Shown: positions 12,002 through 23,790 of the stretch, piece by piece | How the letters are laid out: each line of letters begins with the position of its first letter | How positions within the stretch are numbered: the first letter of the stretch is position 1 | NCBI RefSeq assembly: GCF_042453785.1 | Contig: NC_091673.1 | Coordinates: forward strand, 2,239,501-2,303,500 | Direction of reading: 5' to 3' | DNA: 64,000 nucleotides | Origin: Malus domestica | Taxonomy: Eukaryota; Streptophyta; Magnoliopsida; Rosales; Rosaceae | The notes under the pieces: generated by a model | Seen by the model: the letters and a program-made list of their open reading frames with translations, nothing else | Told to the model about the DNA's origin: nothing | Database searches by the model: none | Position numbers and translations under genes: made by a program

Positions 12002-12385
12002 TTGGAGGGGTTGAATGCAAATAGAGAATTCAAGTGCAGGGTTTTGTACAGGACCAAGTTGCCACGTAGTACAGAACTTGTGCAACTTCGCACACAGAAA
12101 AGAACGACACCGTTTTGCGTGCAAGACAACAGGGTCCACCTGAAGTACTACGACGGGGACCAGAAGAAGATGCTGGAGATACTTGCTGGATGCAAGAAAA
12201 CAGGGTCCACTTTTCGTGTGGGTGGCCGGAATGTAGATGGCGTTTTCAAGGTGAAATTTGTAGATGGAAGGGGACGCGGTCAAAGTGACAGGTATTTTGT
12301 ACCTATCATGCGGTTTCATGTGTTTATCCCTTTCAGCGTAGCGTCTTGTGATTGGTTAAGAATATCGTCGTCATGTTGCGTGTAA
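12002..12385 (+). CDS. unrecognised ORF, 127 codons
   Basis: An open frame with a fairly protein-like composition (CRVLYRTKLP, HLKYYDGDQKKM, ILAGCKKTGS) and no family I can name. The phrase ACAGGGTCCAC occurs twice, 63 bp apart. No promoter, intron pattern or neighbour supports it. It may be a gene fragment or a chance frame. Confidence 0.25.
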   Translation: MEGLNANREFKCRVLYRTKLPRSTELVQLRTQKRTTPFCVQDNRVHLKYYDGDQKKMLEILAGCKKTGSTFRVGGRNVDGVFKVKFVDGRGRGQSDRYFVPIMRFHVFIPFSVASCDWLRISSSCCV

Positions 12386-12742
12386 TTTGTTCTCGTGGTT
12401 TTGAGGCATCTGGTGAGTTCGATGGATCGCTAGCTCATGGCAACATGTCAGCCACTGGAATCAAAGAGCCTGGATAAGACAACTACTTACATTCGGAAAA
12501 AAAAATATGATCATGGTAATCAAATTCATCTGTAAGACTAATACAAAGGCAACTTATTTAATCTTCGAAATAAACAATTCAATCAAAACCAAGTAATAAA
12601 AAGTAAAAATCCAATAAAAATATACACTTTCCTACTCCCCCGGCCAATTTGTTTGTTTCCAACTTGTATTCTGCTGCTGTCTCATCAGCCACAAGTGTGG
12701 TTCTTGGAAGCTGAGTTTCGGCCGGGTGGTGGCGGTTGCTGA

Positions 12743-12964
12743 TCAAGCACCGCAGCCGGCACTTGTAGCGGCGCAATTAGAACCGTAAGTATCGTGACCG
12801 GTGGTGGCGGCTTTGTCTTTGGGCACGCCATCTGCACAGGAGAAGATGATGGCTGAGATAACAACAAAGGTGGCCAGAGCTGCCCACAACATCACAAAAA
12901 CTGCTGCACTGCCGCCGCTTAAACCACTCCCTCCACCTCCGAGCTCTTTCCAGTCCCTCGCCAT
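12743..12964 (-). CDS. small single-pass membrane protein, 73 aa
   Basis: A single exon encodes MARDWKELGGGGSGLSGGSA, a hydrophobic helix (VFVMLWAALATFVVISAIIF) and a short tail ending SAGCGA with several Cys and Gly. A Gly-rich N-terminus, one transmembrane segment and a short Cys-containing tail match a widespread small plant family of unknown function. A TATATA element on the minus strand at about 13104-13111 would start transcription about 110 bp before the ATG, consistent with this start. The topology and size are clear; the function is not. Confidence 0.7.
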   Translation of the reverse strand: MARDWKELGGGGSGLSGGSAAVFVMLWAALATFVVISAIIFSCADGVPKDKAATTGHDTYGSNCAATSAGCGA

Positions 12965-13100
12965 ATGAATTGATAAATTGCAAGCTCCTACCTTCTCTCT
13001 TAGAAATGGCTGATAAGGCTTTCTGATAAGCTGACTGACTGACTGACTAGTAGTCTAATTTTATCGAAAGGAGGACGTGTTTTATTTCTTTCCAATTGCT

Positions 13101-13112
13101 CTCATATATAGT
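13101..13112 (-). promoter_or_regulatory. TATA box of the small membrane protein gene
   Basis: On the minus strand this reads CACTATATATGAG. It lies about 140 bp upstream of the ATG at 12964, with a GACT repeat in the presumed 5' UTR (13028-13048). Confidence 0.45.
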
Positions 13113-13421
13113 GATTGGTGGCCCATTACCCTTCTCCACGTTGGAGGGGTGTGCGTGTTTGTATATACAGACGCACGATAAAATGGCTAAATTAAAAATA
13201 TGGTCAACCCAAAGTGTAGAAGCATCTGAAGTTTTAGTGAAATTATGGATCCGAAGTTTGAGGGAGATAGAACTCAGATGCAGAGAGACGGACACATTAT
13301 ACTGTCAACTGGTCTAACTCTGCGATGCCGGCTTTCTTTAAAAAAAAATGAGAATAGCAAGAAAGGGAAGACCTAGACATAGAGAATGGAAGACTTGGTG
13401 GTCTCCAACTCTCCTTTGTTT

Positions 13422-13515
13422 TATATAAGATATATACCTATATATTTTTTCGTATCTATACATACATATACATACATACATAGATATACATACAAACATA
13501 TATATATATATATAT
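13422..13515. repeat. TATA/CATA microsatellite
   Basis: Mixed (TA)n, (CATA)n and (TACA)n tracts in intergenic DNA. Confidence 0.85.
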
Positions 13516-13622
13516 TCTTTTCTTGCTATACATACTAAATAGTTTAGTGGGAATTAATTTCCATAAATTAAGATGATCAATCTTCAAGAATCTGGCATTG
13601 ATGGGTAACTAACCATAACCTG

Positions 13623-13626
<4 letters not shown>

Positions 13627-13653
<27 letters not shown>

Positions 13654-14390
13654 AGCATTTTCCCACTAAGTGGGGTTGGCTATATGAATCCTAGAACGCC
13701 ATTGCGCTCGGTTTTGTGTCATGTCCTCCGTTAGATCCAAGTACTCTAAGTCTTTTCTTAGGGTCTCTTCCAAAGTTTTCCTAGGTCTTCCTCTACCTCT
13801 TCGGCCCTGAACCTCTATCCCGTAGTCACATCTTCGAACCGGAGCGTCAATAGGCCTTCTTTGCACATGTCCAACCCCATTTTGTGTACGTGTTGATACT
13901 TCACCGCCCAACATTCTGTGCCGTACAGCATCGCCAGCCTTATTGCCGTCCTATAAAATTTTCCCTTAAGCTTATGTGGCCTACAACGGTCACACAACAC
14001 GCCGGATGCACTCTTCCACTTCATCCATCCAGTTTGTATTCTATGGTTGAGATCTCCATCTAATTCTCCGTTCTTTTGCAAGATAGATCATAGGTAGCGA
14101 AAACGGTCGCTCTTTGGTATTTCCTGATCTCCGATCCTCACCCCTAACTCATTTTGGTCTCCATTTGCACTGAACTTGCACTCCATATATTCTGTCTTTG
14201 ATCGGCTTAGGCGAAGACCTTTAGATTCCAACACTTCTCTCCAAAGGTTAAGCTTCGCATTTACCCCTCATGAGTTTCATCCATCAACACTATATCGTTT
14301 GCGAAAAGCAAACACCAAGAAATATCATCTTGAATATGTCCTGTTAACTCATCAATTACCAACGCAAAAAGGTAAGGACTTAAGGATTAT
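13627..14390 (-). mobile_element. RTE-type LINE, 3' part with (CAA)n tail
   Basis: The plus strand starts with a (CAA)n run and then AAAGCATTTTCCCACTAAGT; read on the minus strand this is the TTG-repeat 3' end typical of plant RTE LINEs. Minus-strand fragments include RRGRGRPRKTLEETLRKDLE and NRAQWRSRIHIANPT (C-terminus), [15 protein letters not shown] and [20 protein letters not shown]. Nearer 14300-14370 the end of the RT domain is seen (DELTGHIQDD, then FANDIVLMD where FADD is expected). Frames are shifted and the segment between the [11 protein letters not shown] and VQRRPIDAP parts is shortened, so it is dead. The rest of the LINE is probably the piece at 20736-21560. Confidence 0.85.
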
Positions 14391-17300
14391 TGATACACAA
14401 AATCAGTGAGGACTTTGGTACAACAGAAAGTATTAAGTTTGTGATTTTCGCTAGATTGCTCTGGTCATTAGTGTGGATAAGTATGTAAATGGATAGAGAC
14501 AGGAAAGCAAACACAAGATGTACGTGGTTCACCCAGATTGGCTACGTCCACGGAGTAGATGAGTTCTCATTAATTGTGAAGGGTTCACACAAGTACATAG
14601 GTTCAAGCTCTCCTTTAGTGAGTACAAGTGAATGATTTAGTACAAATGACATTAGGAAATATTATGGGAGAATGATCTCGTACTCACGAAACTTCTAAGT
14701 ACCGAAGTGTGGTATCGTCTTCACTTGCCTTATCTGTCTCATAGGTAGATTTGACATCTTCTCTGGAAGTACTCTTCCTCCATCTAGGGGTGGTATCTTT
14801 AACTGGTGGAGATGCACAAGGTAATGTATCAATTTCACTTGAAGCTTACTTGTAGTTTCAGGCTTGGTCAAACGCGATACAAACCATGTAGTAGGAGTCC
14901 CCCAAGTCGCCAAGCTAGAGGATCTGCTGAAAGATGTGACAGACAAGGAATAAGAGCTCTAAGCAATCAGTCCTAGATCAGAAGTTTGATTTCGAGTTCC
15001 GGCTGATTGTTCTCATTCTCCCTATCTTGCAGGCAGCATGAAGGATAAAGAGAAGAAAAAGGAGAATAGATGATATGAGATACTTTTGCTTTTGAAGAAG
15101 TAACTTTCCACAGGCTTATTCTTGAACTGGGCTGGAGGGTTTTCTGGTTTCCTCTAGAATATAAGGCCGACTGAAGAATTTGAGGGTCAAAACAAGTCCA
15201 TCAAATCTAGAGTACGTTCGACCCTACTGATATATGATACTTTTGCTGTTGACAAAGTAGTGGATGTATCGGCACGTGTTCTGTTACGCTTGTCTCCACA
15301 TGCTTCCTTGTATCCTTCTCACTTTCCCTATCTGTTCCTCAAACAGATGTGGTATCTTCTCTGGAAGCATAAGATGTTGAAGATGAGTACTCGAGAGCAA
15401 TGCCAGGTAAGTAATCAGGTAAAGGGTTCCAAGTAGTCAGTTCCTGACTAGAAGCTTGATTTCAAGTGCTGACTGATTGCTCTCTTTCTCCTTGTCTTGC
15501 AGGTAAGAACAAGGCCAAAGGAAAAGACAGGAAAAAAGCATGATATGGGATACTCTTACTTTTAACCCTGATGATATGAGATATTCTTGCTCTGGTGTAA
15601 CTTGTTTGCAGAGGTATTGTCGGGGGGAAAGAAAACTGAGTATTTCGAGAGACTTCGTTGGGAGTGTCATCTCCGATATGAGGAAGGGTTGAGCATTTTT
15701 ACAGGTCTGCCTGTCCGTTGAGGATGGAGGTCGACATATATAGGAGTCTCCTTAACAAGTAGTAATGTTATTCCTTTACCCTGCTTGGTCATAGCACGGT
15801 AGTGGGAGCTGCCAGCTTCACGTGTGTCGGAGCACTTTGAAAAAATGGTCTGTGGTATCTGGAAAGCTGATGTTGCGTGTGAAGATTACAGACAAGCTTT
15901 ATCCAAAGAGATCTGGCTCTCGAAGTTGAGAAAGCGGTGCCTCTTTTGTAACAACCCGTCCCGGGATTTACTGTACATAAATGGTATTTTTGTATTTTCA
16001 TCAAGTTTGGGAATTTATCTTCCTTTTAAAATTTGTTTTTGGTCTTAAATGGTGAGCCAAGGGGACCCACCCCCTGATTTCTGTCCCCAGCCTCCCATCT
16101 CTCTCTTCCTTCTTCTTCGTCTCTCTCCCCCGTAACTCTCCCTTAGCTCTCTCCCTCTCAGCTATCCCGTACCTCTCTCCCTCAACCTCTCGCATCTCTC
16201 TCTTCCCCTGGACTCACCAGGACCGAGTCACCATCGAAGAGAGGCTCGCAACGAACCCCGGACCCTGCCCTGCGAGTTCGACGGCACGGAGTAAGCTCCG
16301 ACGACTTTCGAGGCAACTTCCGGCCAAACCACGGCGAGTTAGACGTCGTGTGAGGTACCATTCTCTTCGTCTCTTTGAGGGCTACAACTTTCGTTTTTGT
16401 CTCGCTTGATTTCGTTGAGTAGTGATAAAGTTATGGCCGTTTAAAGTTAGGTGGTTTTCCGGCCGAATTTCCGGCCTTCTTCATTCTTGGGTCCGGCGAC
16501 CCACCAAAACCCAAGGCTTTGGGCCTTTCCTGCCGAGCCCAACCCAAACCCATTTTCTTTATTTTGTTTTAAAATTAAGTTGTTATTAAAAAGGCCCTTG
16601 GGCCAATTTGGAACAGGGCCTTCGGCCCGTGAGTAGCAACCCAGAAAACCCTAGGCTTTAAGCCCTTGGGCTTTCCAAGTCAAGGCCCTAAGCCCTTTTT
16701 CTTTTAAAAACCCAAATCCTTTAAAACCCTAAACCCATCCAATTCCAAATTCCCTATTTTATTTAATTCAAACCATTCTTAGGGTAATTCAACGTTCTGG
16801 ATCCGTTTTCAATGTCCGTTTTCCCAAATTCAATTGCTATTATATAGTTTTATTAATTGTACCATTTAATGTGCTTAGGGGCAATTATTGTGACGTTTCC
16901 GTCTTTGATAGTGGCGCAGCTTTTGACAACTAAGTACTGTGAGTGGACCATTTCTAAAATTACATGATTTTATAGTAATTGCATAAATGATTAGCATGCC
17001 TACGAATTTATGATTTGATTTATGTGAAGCCTGATAATTTAATATATTGATTATCGTCTCGTGTTTTGGTGAGGAATTATTTATTAGCTTATTTTGAGCT
17101 ATATTTTAATATATCGTATTTTCTATAAAAACCATGAACTGGTAGACTATCGATAAATGACGATAGGATGCTAGAACATGTTTTTGAACCTCTCTTTATA
17201 GTGTAGACGATGATTGGTAACCTACGCTATGAAGTGGTATTTACAAGAGGCGTAACATTTTGTGCGTACCTAGTGGACACTATGCCGCCTGGGGCGAGGA

Positions 17301-20300
17301 TCTGGTGTTGGCATTTAGGCCGGGAGAAATAATCCCTAGCTACGGGCTGAGGGACATGAAGAGGCATTGGGCCGGGTGGTAGTTATCTCTGGCTACGGGC
17401 GCAGAGACTTAGGTGCAGGCATTGGGCCGGGAGTTATATTTATTCGGTGATCTTACTAGCAGCACAGCGCGTTTACGAGACGATCTACGAGATGTTTTAC
17501 GCGATGATTTATATGATGTTTTCCGCGTTATGGCTTTTGAGATATTTTGGCATACTAGGATTTTTATTAAATCCATCACTTATTATGCTAGTAGTTTTCA
17601 TTATATAAACTGTGGGGGTTAGTATTTTGATAACTGTTTTATTATTATTATTATATATATATATAAACTTGGTCCACTCACCTTTGTTTTGCGCCCCCAT
17701 TCAGGACTTAGAATCAAGGCACCTAATCCCGCCGTGAAGGCACTTCCGCAGCAGCATCTTCAGATCTTTTCGATGTAGGACCCACTCTTTTATTCATTAA
17801 ATTTTATCTTAATTCTTTTTAGTGATTATGTTTAGTTGTATGCTCTGAGCACGTTCCTAAACTGTTAACTCATTGTATTTCAAATTTCTAACCCTTATTT
17901 ATTTCTTATTCTTAGCTTTTATATCAATTAATGGCTTTCGTCACCCTCGGGTGTCGGCCAGCACGTGTCTATCCTGGTATTCGGGGAATATCAGGGTCGG
18001 GGCGTGTCAGATTGGTATCAGAGCGTGGTTTGTTCAGAGCATACTTAGGATTCTTTTCTATTCTCTTAAAGTGTCAGTTTTGACATCATTTGGATGTCAC
18101 GACTTCCGGATTTTGTGTCGGTGCAGTTGTGCAAATCTCTCTCTGATTGAATTGTCACCTTCTGGTTGAAATACAAGAATTCGTGTCGGGATTGTGCCTC
18201 AACAGTGATGAAGTGGATTGTTGGACGATTTTCAGCATCGGATCGATACTCCACGACGTGCATCCCTTGGGAATGAAGGGTAGAGTCAGTATTAATTGGA
18301 AACGACGTGTTTTAGAAATCTCAGTGTGCGGAAGTTTGGTAAAGACCAGCTGTATATTCAAAATGGCGATGCCGCTCTGCAACATGCGTTCCCTAGGAAT
18401 TGCGGGCGGAGTCGGCTCTACATCGAAATTTTGGGAAACTCCTCAGTAGCAGATGTTATTCTCATTAATTTCCAAAATGAGTTACAATTCTTGTTGTTGT
18501 TGTAGTTGGATTTGGATGATGAATATCCAGTCTTGTTTGGATAAGCAGATTCCTTGAACTTCACCTGGGTCTGGTACTCGGCGAAAAAACCCTAGTTCCT
18601 CGTCCGCGTACTTTTCGGTGAAGGTGAACTTAGTCTCTTGCTTGCAGCCTAGCTGTTCAGCCTTGTAATTTTCAATGTAATGGCTTGAGACTCTATCATA
18701 TTCATCATTGTATGAAGATCGAGCTTTACTCTGAACTTCTCTAAACTCATTGAGCTTTGGTTTGCTCAAAGGCATCACTTTAAGGTAGTCAATCGTGTCA
18801 CTGAGTGCTTACGCAGGTTGCTTTGTATCTTTCTTCTTCGTCATTCTGCTGATTCAGAGGTTCTATGTTTAATTTCTAAATTTTTAAACAGCTCTCACGA
18901 AGTATTGTGAATCTCGAAATTTCTCTGGCCTTGTCAAATCTTATTATCAATTCTTAACTATTCTTGAGCTTAGACCTATTTCTTTTTTGCTAAGAAACCA
19001 GTTGACCATACTGTGATGATTGGCAAAATAATCATAAACAGTGACTTCTATTTCTGCATCTTTACCTTCATTCGCTTGTTTGTTTCTCAATGTGAATTGG
19101 ACCATGCCGGAACATTATGCGGAGGGTGAACAATCGATCAGTGAGGAATTAACAATCGATCGATTTGGCCTTCTCGACGTGGATTCTTACTCATTCAGTG
19201 AGGAATTAACAATCGATCGATTTGGCGGAAGCATGCGCCCAATTCTTATCGATTTGGACAGGAATGTTGGGAGCATAATCAGTTCACAAGCTTATCAGAC
19301 TTACCAGAAAGAGTTCATCGTGGGTGTGAAGTTTGAGTTGTCCTTTGGTAAACTGTTAACTCATTGTATTTCAAATTTCTAACCCTTATTTATTTCTTAT
19401 TCTTAGCTTTTATATCAATTAATGGCTTTCGTCACCCTCGGGTGTCGGCCAGCACGTGTCTATCCTGGTATTCGGGGAATATCAGGGTCGGGGCGTGTCA
19501 TCTTTGGTTTTCGAACAAGCAATCCTGTCGGGGATCTGGCTCTCGAGATTCAGAGAACGGTGCCTCTTCAATTTTTTAGAAAGCAATCCTGCTGGGAGTC
19601 TGGCTCTCGAGATTCGGAGAGCGGTGTCTCTTTGATTTTTGAGAAAGTAATCATGTTGGGAGTTTGGCTCTCTAGATTCGGAGGGCGGTGCCTCTTCGAT
19701 TTTGGAGCAAGCAATCCTGTTGGGAGTGTTTTCTCGAATGTGAGTAAAGGTTTGGCATGTTTGCTAGTCTACCTTGCCACGGAGCACAAAGGTTGACACA
19801 CAGGGACTTTCCAATTATCCAGCAATGGTGCTGTTCTTTTACCTTTATGGGTAATAATATGGTAGCTAGACCTTCAAAATTTATGTGTCTAAACTTTGTT
19901 AGTGCTGTTTCTTTGCTATTCTTTTACCCTTCTTGGTCATAGCAATGTAGTGGGAACTGCAAGTTTCACGTGTCTAAACTTTGTCAGAGATCTTTGGCAA
20001 AGTTATCTGTGGTACCCATGAGCTGATGGTGCATGTGGAAAGTGGATGATTGAACAGTAAGATTCACGTGCTTTCTACTTCACCAGAAATCTTCAATAGA
20101 ATGCCCGTAATTTCAGCAAAGCTGAGTGTGCATGTGATGCTGACAAGGCTGAAAAAAGCTGGTGCCTCTTAGATTTATGAAATCGGCCCTCGTGGTCTCT
20201 AAGCAGCCCAGCTTTTGAGAAAGCAAACGCCTCTTCGATTTCTGAGATTGGCCCTCGTGGTCTCTGAGCAGCCCAGCTTTTGAGAAAGCAAACGTCTCTT

Positions 20301-20735
20301 CGATTTCTAGGCAGACGCCTCTTCGATTTCTGGAGCTCCGTCGAGTGCAGATTTTTATAGAGGTTGACATTAAGTTCCAAAACACACTTGAATCTCCACC
20401 AATAGAAGCTCCCTTCTTGCACTTCTAAGATCTTGATTTGTCCAACCTCTTCTCTCTTCAACACCTTTGAAAATGTCTGGCTCATCCGACTGTCGTTTTG
20501 ATTTGAACCTTGTTGAATAGGCAGCCACGCCTTCTCCAGACAACATATGGCGCCCATCCTTCTTATCCCCTACTGGTCCTCTTACCTTTGGGGATTCTGT
20601 GATGAAGAATGATATGACTACTGCAGTGGTGGCCAGGAACCTTCTCACTCTCAAAGATAACAGACTACTTTCCAAACGGTCTGATGAGTTGGCTGTTAAG
20701 GATTCTCTGGCTCTGAGTGCTCTTTCGCCACTCAT
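14391..20735 (+). mobile_element. relic LTR retrotransposon (broken, LARD/gypsy-like), split by a nested element
   Basis: A long-terminal-repeat-like sequence begins TGATACACAAAATCAG right after LINE sequence. The second part, 19501-20735, carries the same kind of repeats (the GGTGCCTCTTC motif several times) and then a leader with a gag-like start near 20472. No 3' LTR is present. It is an old, incomplete fossil. The outer element occupies 14391-15946 and 19501-20735; a gypsy element sits between. The exact family was not determined. Confidence 0.6.
15947..19500 (+). mobile_element. nested Ty3/gypsy-type element, broken, internally deleted
   Basis: The 5' LTR is 15947-18009 (TGTAACAACCCGTCC to GGGGCGTGTCA, 2063 bp). 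It is followed at 18013-18024 by the primer-binding site TGGTATCAGAGC, complementary to the initiator tRNA-Met 3' end. The interior is short (18010-19348). The 3' LTR is represented only by its last 152 bp (19349-19500), which match the 5' LTR end without a difference I could see. A perfect 5-bp duplication TCTTT flanks it (15942-15946 and 19501-19505), so both outer ends are original. It is a relic without useful coding capacity. Small divergence suggests a fairly recent insertion. Confidence 0.85.
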
Positions 20736-21560
20736 TTGGCATCTTCTTCGTTTTCAAAATCCTATTGAAAAGGTTAGTGAGCCATGCTATACCTGTCTCT
20801 CCCAAGACTTTCCACACTTCGATTGGTATATCGTCTGGGCCCACTGCTTTTCTATGCTTCATCTTCTTCAAAGCTACAACCACTTCTTCCTTCCTGATTC
20901 GACGATAAAATGAGTAGTTTCTACACTCTTCTGAGTTACTCAACTCCCCTAAAGAAGTACTCCTTTCATGTCCTTCATTGAAAAGATTATGAAAATAACC
21001 TCTCCATCTGTCTTTGACCGCGTTCTCTGTAGCAAGAACCTTTTCATCCTCATCCTTGATGCACCTCACTTGGTTTAGGTCCCTTGTCTTCTTTTCCCTT
21101 GCTCTAGCTAGTTTATAGATATCCAACTCTCATTCTTTGGTATCTAGTCGCTTATACATATCGTCATAAGACGCTAACTTAGCTTCTTTCACAACTTTCT
21201 TCGCCTCTTGCTTCGCTCTTCTATACCTTTCACCATTTTCATCGGTCATGTCCTTGTATAAGGCTTTACAACATTCCTTCTTAACCTTCACCTTTGTTTG
21301 TACCTCCTCATTCCACCACCAAGCTTCCTTTTGGTGTGGAGTAAAGCCCTTGGACTCTCCTAATACCTCTTTTGCTACTTTTCGGATACAACTAGCCATG
21401 GAATCCCACCTTTGGCTAGCTTCCCCCTCTCTATCCCACACACATTGGGTGATTACTTTCTCTTTGAAAATGGCTTGTTTTTCTCCTTTTAGATTCCACC
21501 ATCTAGTCATTGGGCACTTCCAAGTCTTGTTCTTTTTTCTCACACCAAATAAAACTAATC
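20736..21560 (-). mobile_element. RTE-type LINE, 5'/middle part
   Basis: Minus-strand reading gives the linker and start of the reverse transcriptase: MTRWWNLKGEKQAIFKEKV, then EAWWWNEEVQTKVKVKKECC, DRWRGYFHNLFNEGH and KKMKHRKAVGPDDIPIEVWK, then FNRILKTKKMPNEWRKS. These are typical of plant RTE LINEs. The sequence stops exactly where the outer LTR relic ends, and the RT core that should follow is missing. It is collinear with the 3' part at 13627-14390, so both probably come from one insertion. It is not functional. Confidence 0.8.
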
Positions 21561-21919
21561 TAAATAGACCTAACAGACTGCTGACTCATGAATATAATAT
21601 ATATCATCTTTAACATCAAACTGTTGAATCTGTTGACTCTATAGGGTACTTATTAAGATGAGCAAGCTAGCCGAGACTGACTTATGATCTTCTGCATTAT
21701 TTTCCTTTGTTCTTCTGTGCCTTGAACCGTTTGTTTAAACTTTTTAAGGCTACTACTGAATCAGCGCTGCTGCATTTCAAATTTTAGACAGACCGAGCTT
21801 CAACGCTGGATGACGCGATTAAATAAATCAAATATCTCATGACATCAATCTGCCTCTTTCTTTTCAGTTAAACATTTAATTGCCTTAATAAAATGTTACT
21901 TGTTATGTACATGATCAGA

Positions 21920-22508
21920 CGACGTCCATGGGTGGAGGAGCTGTGTACCAGACTCCAAATTTGTCCTTGCCTGGGATTCAGGTACCGTTTGATATGTGGG
22001 ACGGGACGGGACAGAACGGGACGAGCCGTTCCGTTCCACGTTTGATGCGCCTTAAAACTGTGGAACGGGTTGTCCCATGGGACAAAATTTGGCTGATTTT
22101 TCGTTCCACCTCTTCCCCCTGGAACGATCCATTCCACATCCGTGGAACACAAATTTATAACATTTTATGACAAAATTTATCCTTATCTTTTTCAATATTT
22201 ACATCATCCGTTCCGTTCTGTTCCGTCCCGTCCCATCTGCATACCAAACGGTACCTCAAGGCACAAAACTGTCCCAAGTTATGCCGTATTAATTTACCCA
22301 TGGGACCGGGACTGGGAGCTGGGAACGAGCAATGCGTATGAAATTGGAATGGGATTGGGAATGGTTAATATGTGTTATGGAACAGGCCTTCCAGCCATGT
22401 CAGTTCCCTCGGCAACTGCAGGGTTGCCGCTAATGTCTGGACTGGGAGTTCTACCTGTTAATCCTCAACTGCAAATTGCCATTCCTTTCTTCGCAAGCAA
22501 TGCCTAGC
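21920..22508 (+). pseudogene. gene remnant split by a MITE
   Basis: A short stretch after a possible splice acceptor (GATCAG at about 21920) reads MGGGAVYQTPNLSLPGIQ. It is interrupted by a MITE (21981-22255) and continues as a Gly/Met/Pro-rich tail (YEIGMGLGMVNMCYGTGLPA, then SGLGVLPVNPQLQ, ending FFASNA and a stop at 22505-22507). The two parts are not in one open frame. The composition resembles the low-complexity C-terminus of some bHLH factors, but I cannot identify the parent gene. Confidence 0.4.
21981..22255. mobile_element. MITE with GGTACCGTTTG termini
   Basis: The 275-bp element begins GGTACCGTTTGATATGTGGG and ends in the inverse of GGTACCGTTTGGTATGCAGA. TCA flanks both sides (21978-21980 and 22256-22258), a 3-bp target-site duplication. 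Both subterminal regions are built of GGGACGGGACAGAAC-type repeats in inverted orientation. It has no coding capacity and is PIF/Harbinger- or Tourist-like by duplication length. Confidence 0.75.
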
Positions 22509-23790
22509 ACGGCCGTTACCACATCAAATATGTCACGGCTATGGACTCAACTTAATTGGGCCTTGCCCTTTGTTTGGATCTTTCTTCTCAAACGATAGAG
22601 GTCCAATATTTGGATTTATTTATTTATTTTACAAAAGTAATTTTTTTTTTTTTAACAAACGATATTATCAAGGGGATGTGCTAATCTCACAATGGGCTAA
22701 GCAATAATATGGTTCAAATTCACTTTTGATGAAAATCAAATCTAAGATCTCTCATTTACAAATGAAAAAGAATACTACAAGACCGTACTAAGTGGTTACA
22801 AAAGTGAAAATAGATAACAAAGTTAATCGCAATTTACTTATGGGTTATGTGATTGGACCACATTGGATATAATTACAAAGAGTGGGGCAGATGTGAACAC
22901 GTCAATCACTATTAACCATGCTCCATAAATTATCTTTAGTGTCCATATGGCATGCATCAACTCATATTGTTTTGGAGAGGTATTTTAGTGTGATGGGAAC
23001 AATTCTGTACACAAGTATAATAATATAATGAATTTAAAAATTTTAATAAATTTTTTTAACTAATTGTATTGTGACACTTTGTGTATCTAAACGTATCATT
23101 GGCATATTGAAAAATTTCTTATAATCTTGAGTTCTTGACATCATTTTGGATCCAAAAAATTCTTTGAACATTGACCAATGAAATTAGTACCTCTGTTGAA
23201 CAGATTGCAAATATACGATTTTTCGGTGTTGATTTGAGCTAATCATCATTACAACGCCAGTGTAAAAGTAAAAGAATTTGCTTTGGAAAAAAAAAAAACT
23301 AGGGAAGATCGATTATGATCAATGTAAAATGGAGTATAATATTATTTCGACGGGAATAAAATTGTTAATCACCTTATTTATCATCGTTAGAAAAGTTTAA
23401 ATTCGAAATTTGTCTAATAGAAAGGCACAAATTCCAAAAATCAAACTCATCTAACAATAACAATTAGAGTGATAAACGGAGTAAAAGAGTGCTGTATTTA
23501 ATGTTTGGGAAAGCGATCCTCTCTGGATTCCTTTCACCAATTCGTACCAATCAACAAATTTAGGCCTTTGAAATTTGATTCAACTGCTAAAGTTGTTATA
23601 ACTTTTAAAGTGACTCCCTATATTTATTTAGATCAAATTTCAAGGGCTCGGATTTGTTGATTGATAGGATTTTGTGGAAGAGATTCGGAGATGATCACTT
23701 TCCTAATGTATGATAACTTTTATGGAGATCTCCGACTAATTGTACTAATCACTGTCCCTGGCCACTCTTGTATAACTAGCCAAGAGATCT
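22509..23790. other. intergenic, AT-rich
   Basis: Holds one MITE (23507-23703) and otherwise no feature I can support. It separates the gene remnant from the nsLTP2 promoter. Confidence 0.5.
23507..23703. mobile_element. MITE family C, copy 1
   Basis: About 197 bp with imperfect inverted ends: GGGAAAGCGATCCTCTCTGG on the left, and the other-strand right end GGAAAGTGATCATCTCCGAA. The inner sequence carries TTGAAATTTGATTCAA and its inverse. A related element is at 60933-61118. Confidence 0.6.

Noticed and set aside
16451-18169. Short frames in the 2-kb LTR
   Set aside because: They are part of the LTR of a relic element. One of them recurs in the 3' LTR piece only because the sequence is repeated.
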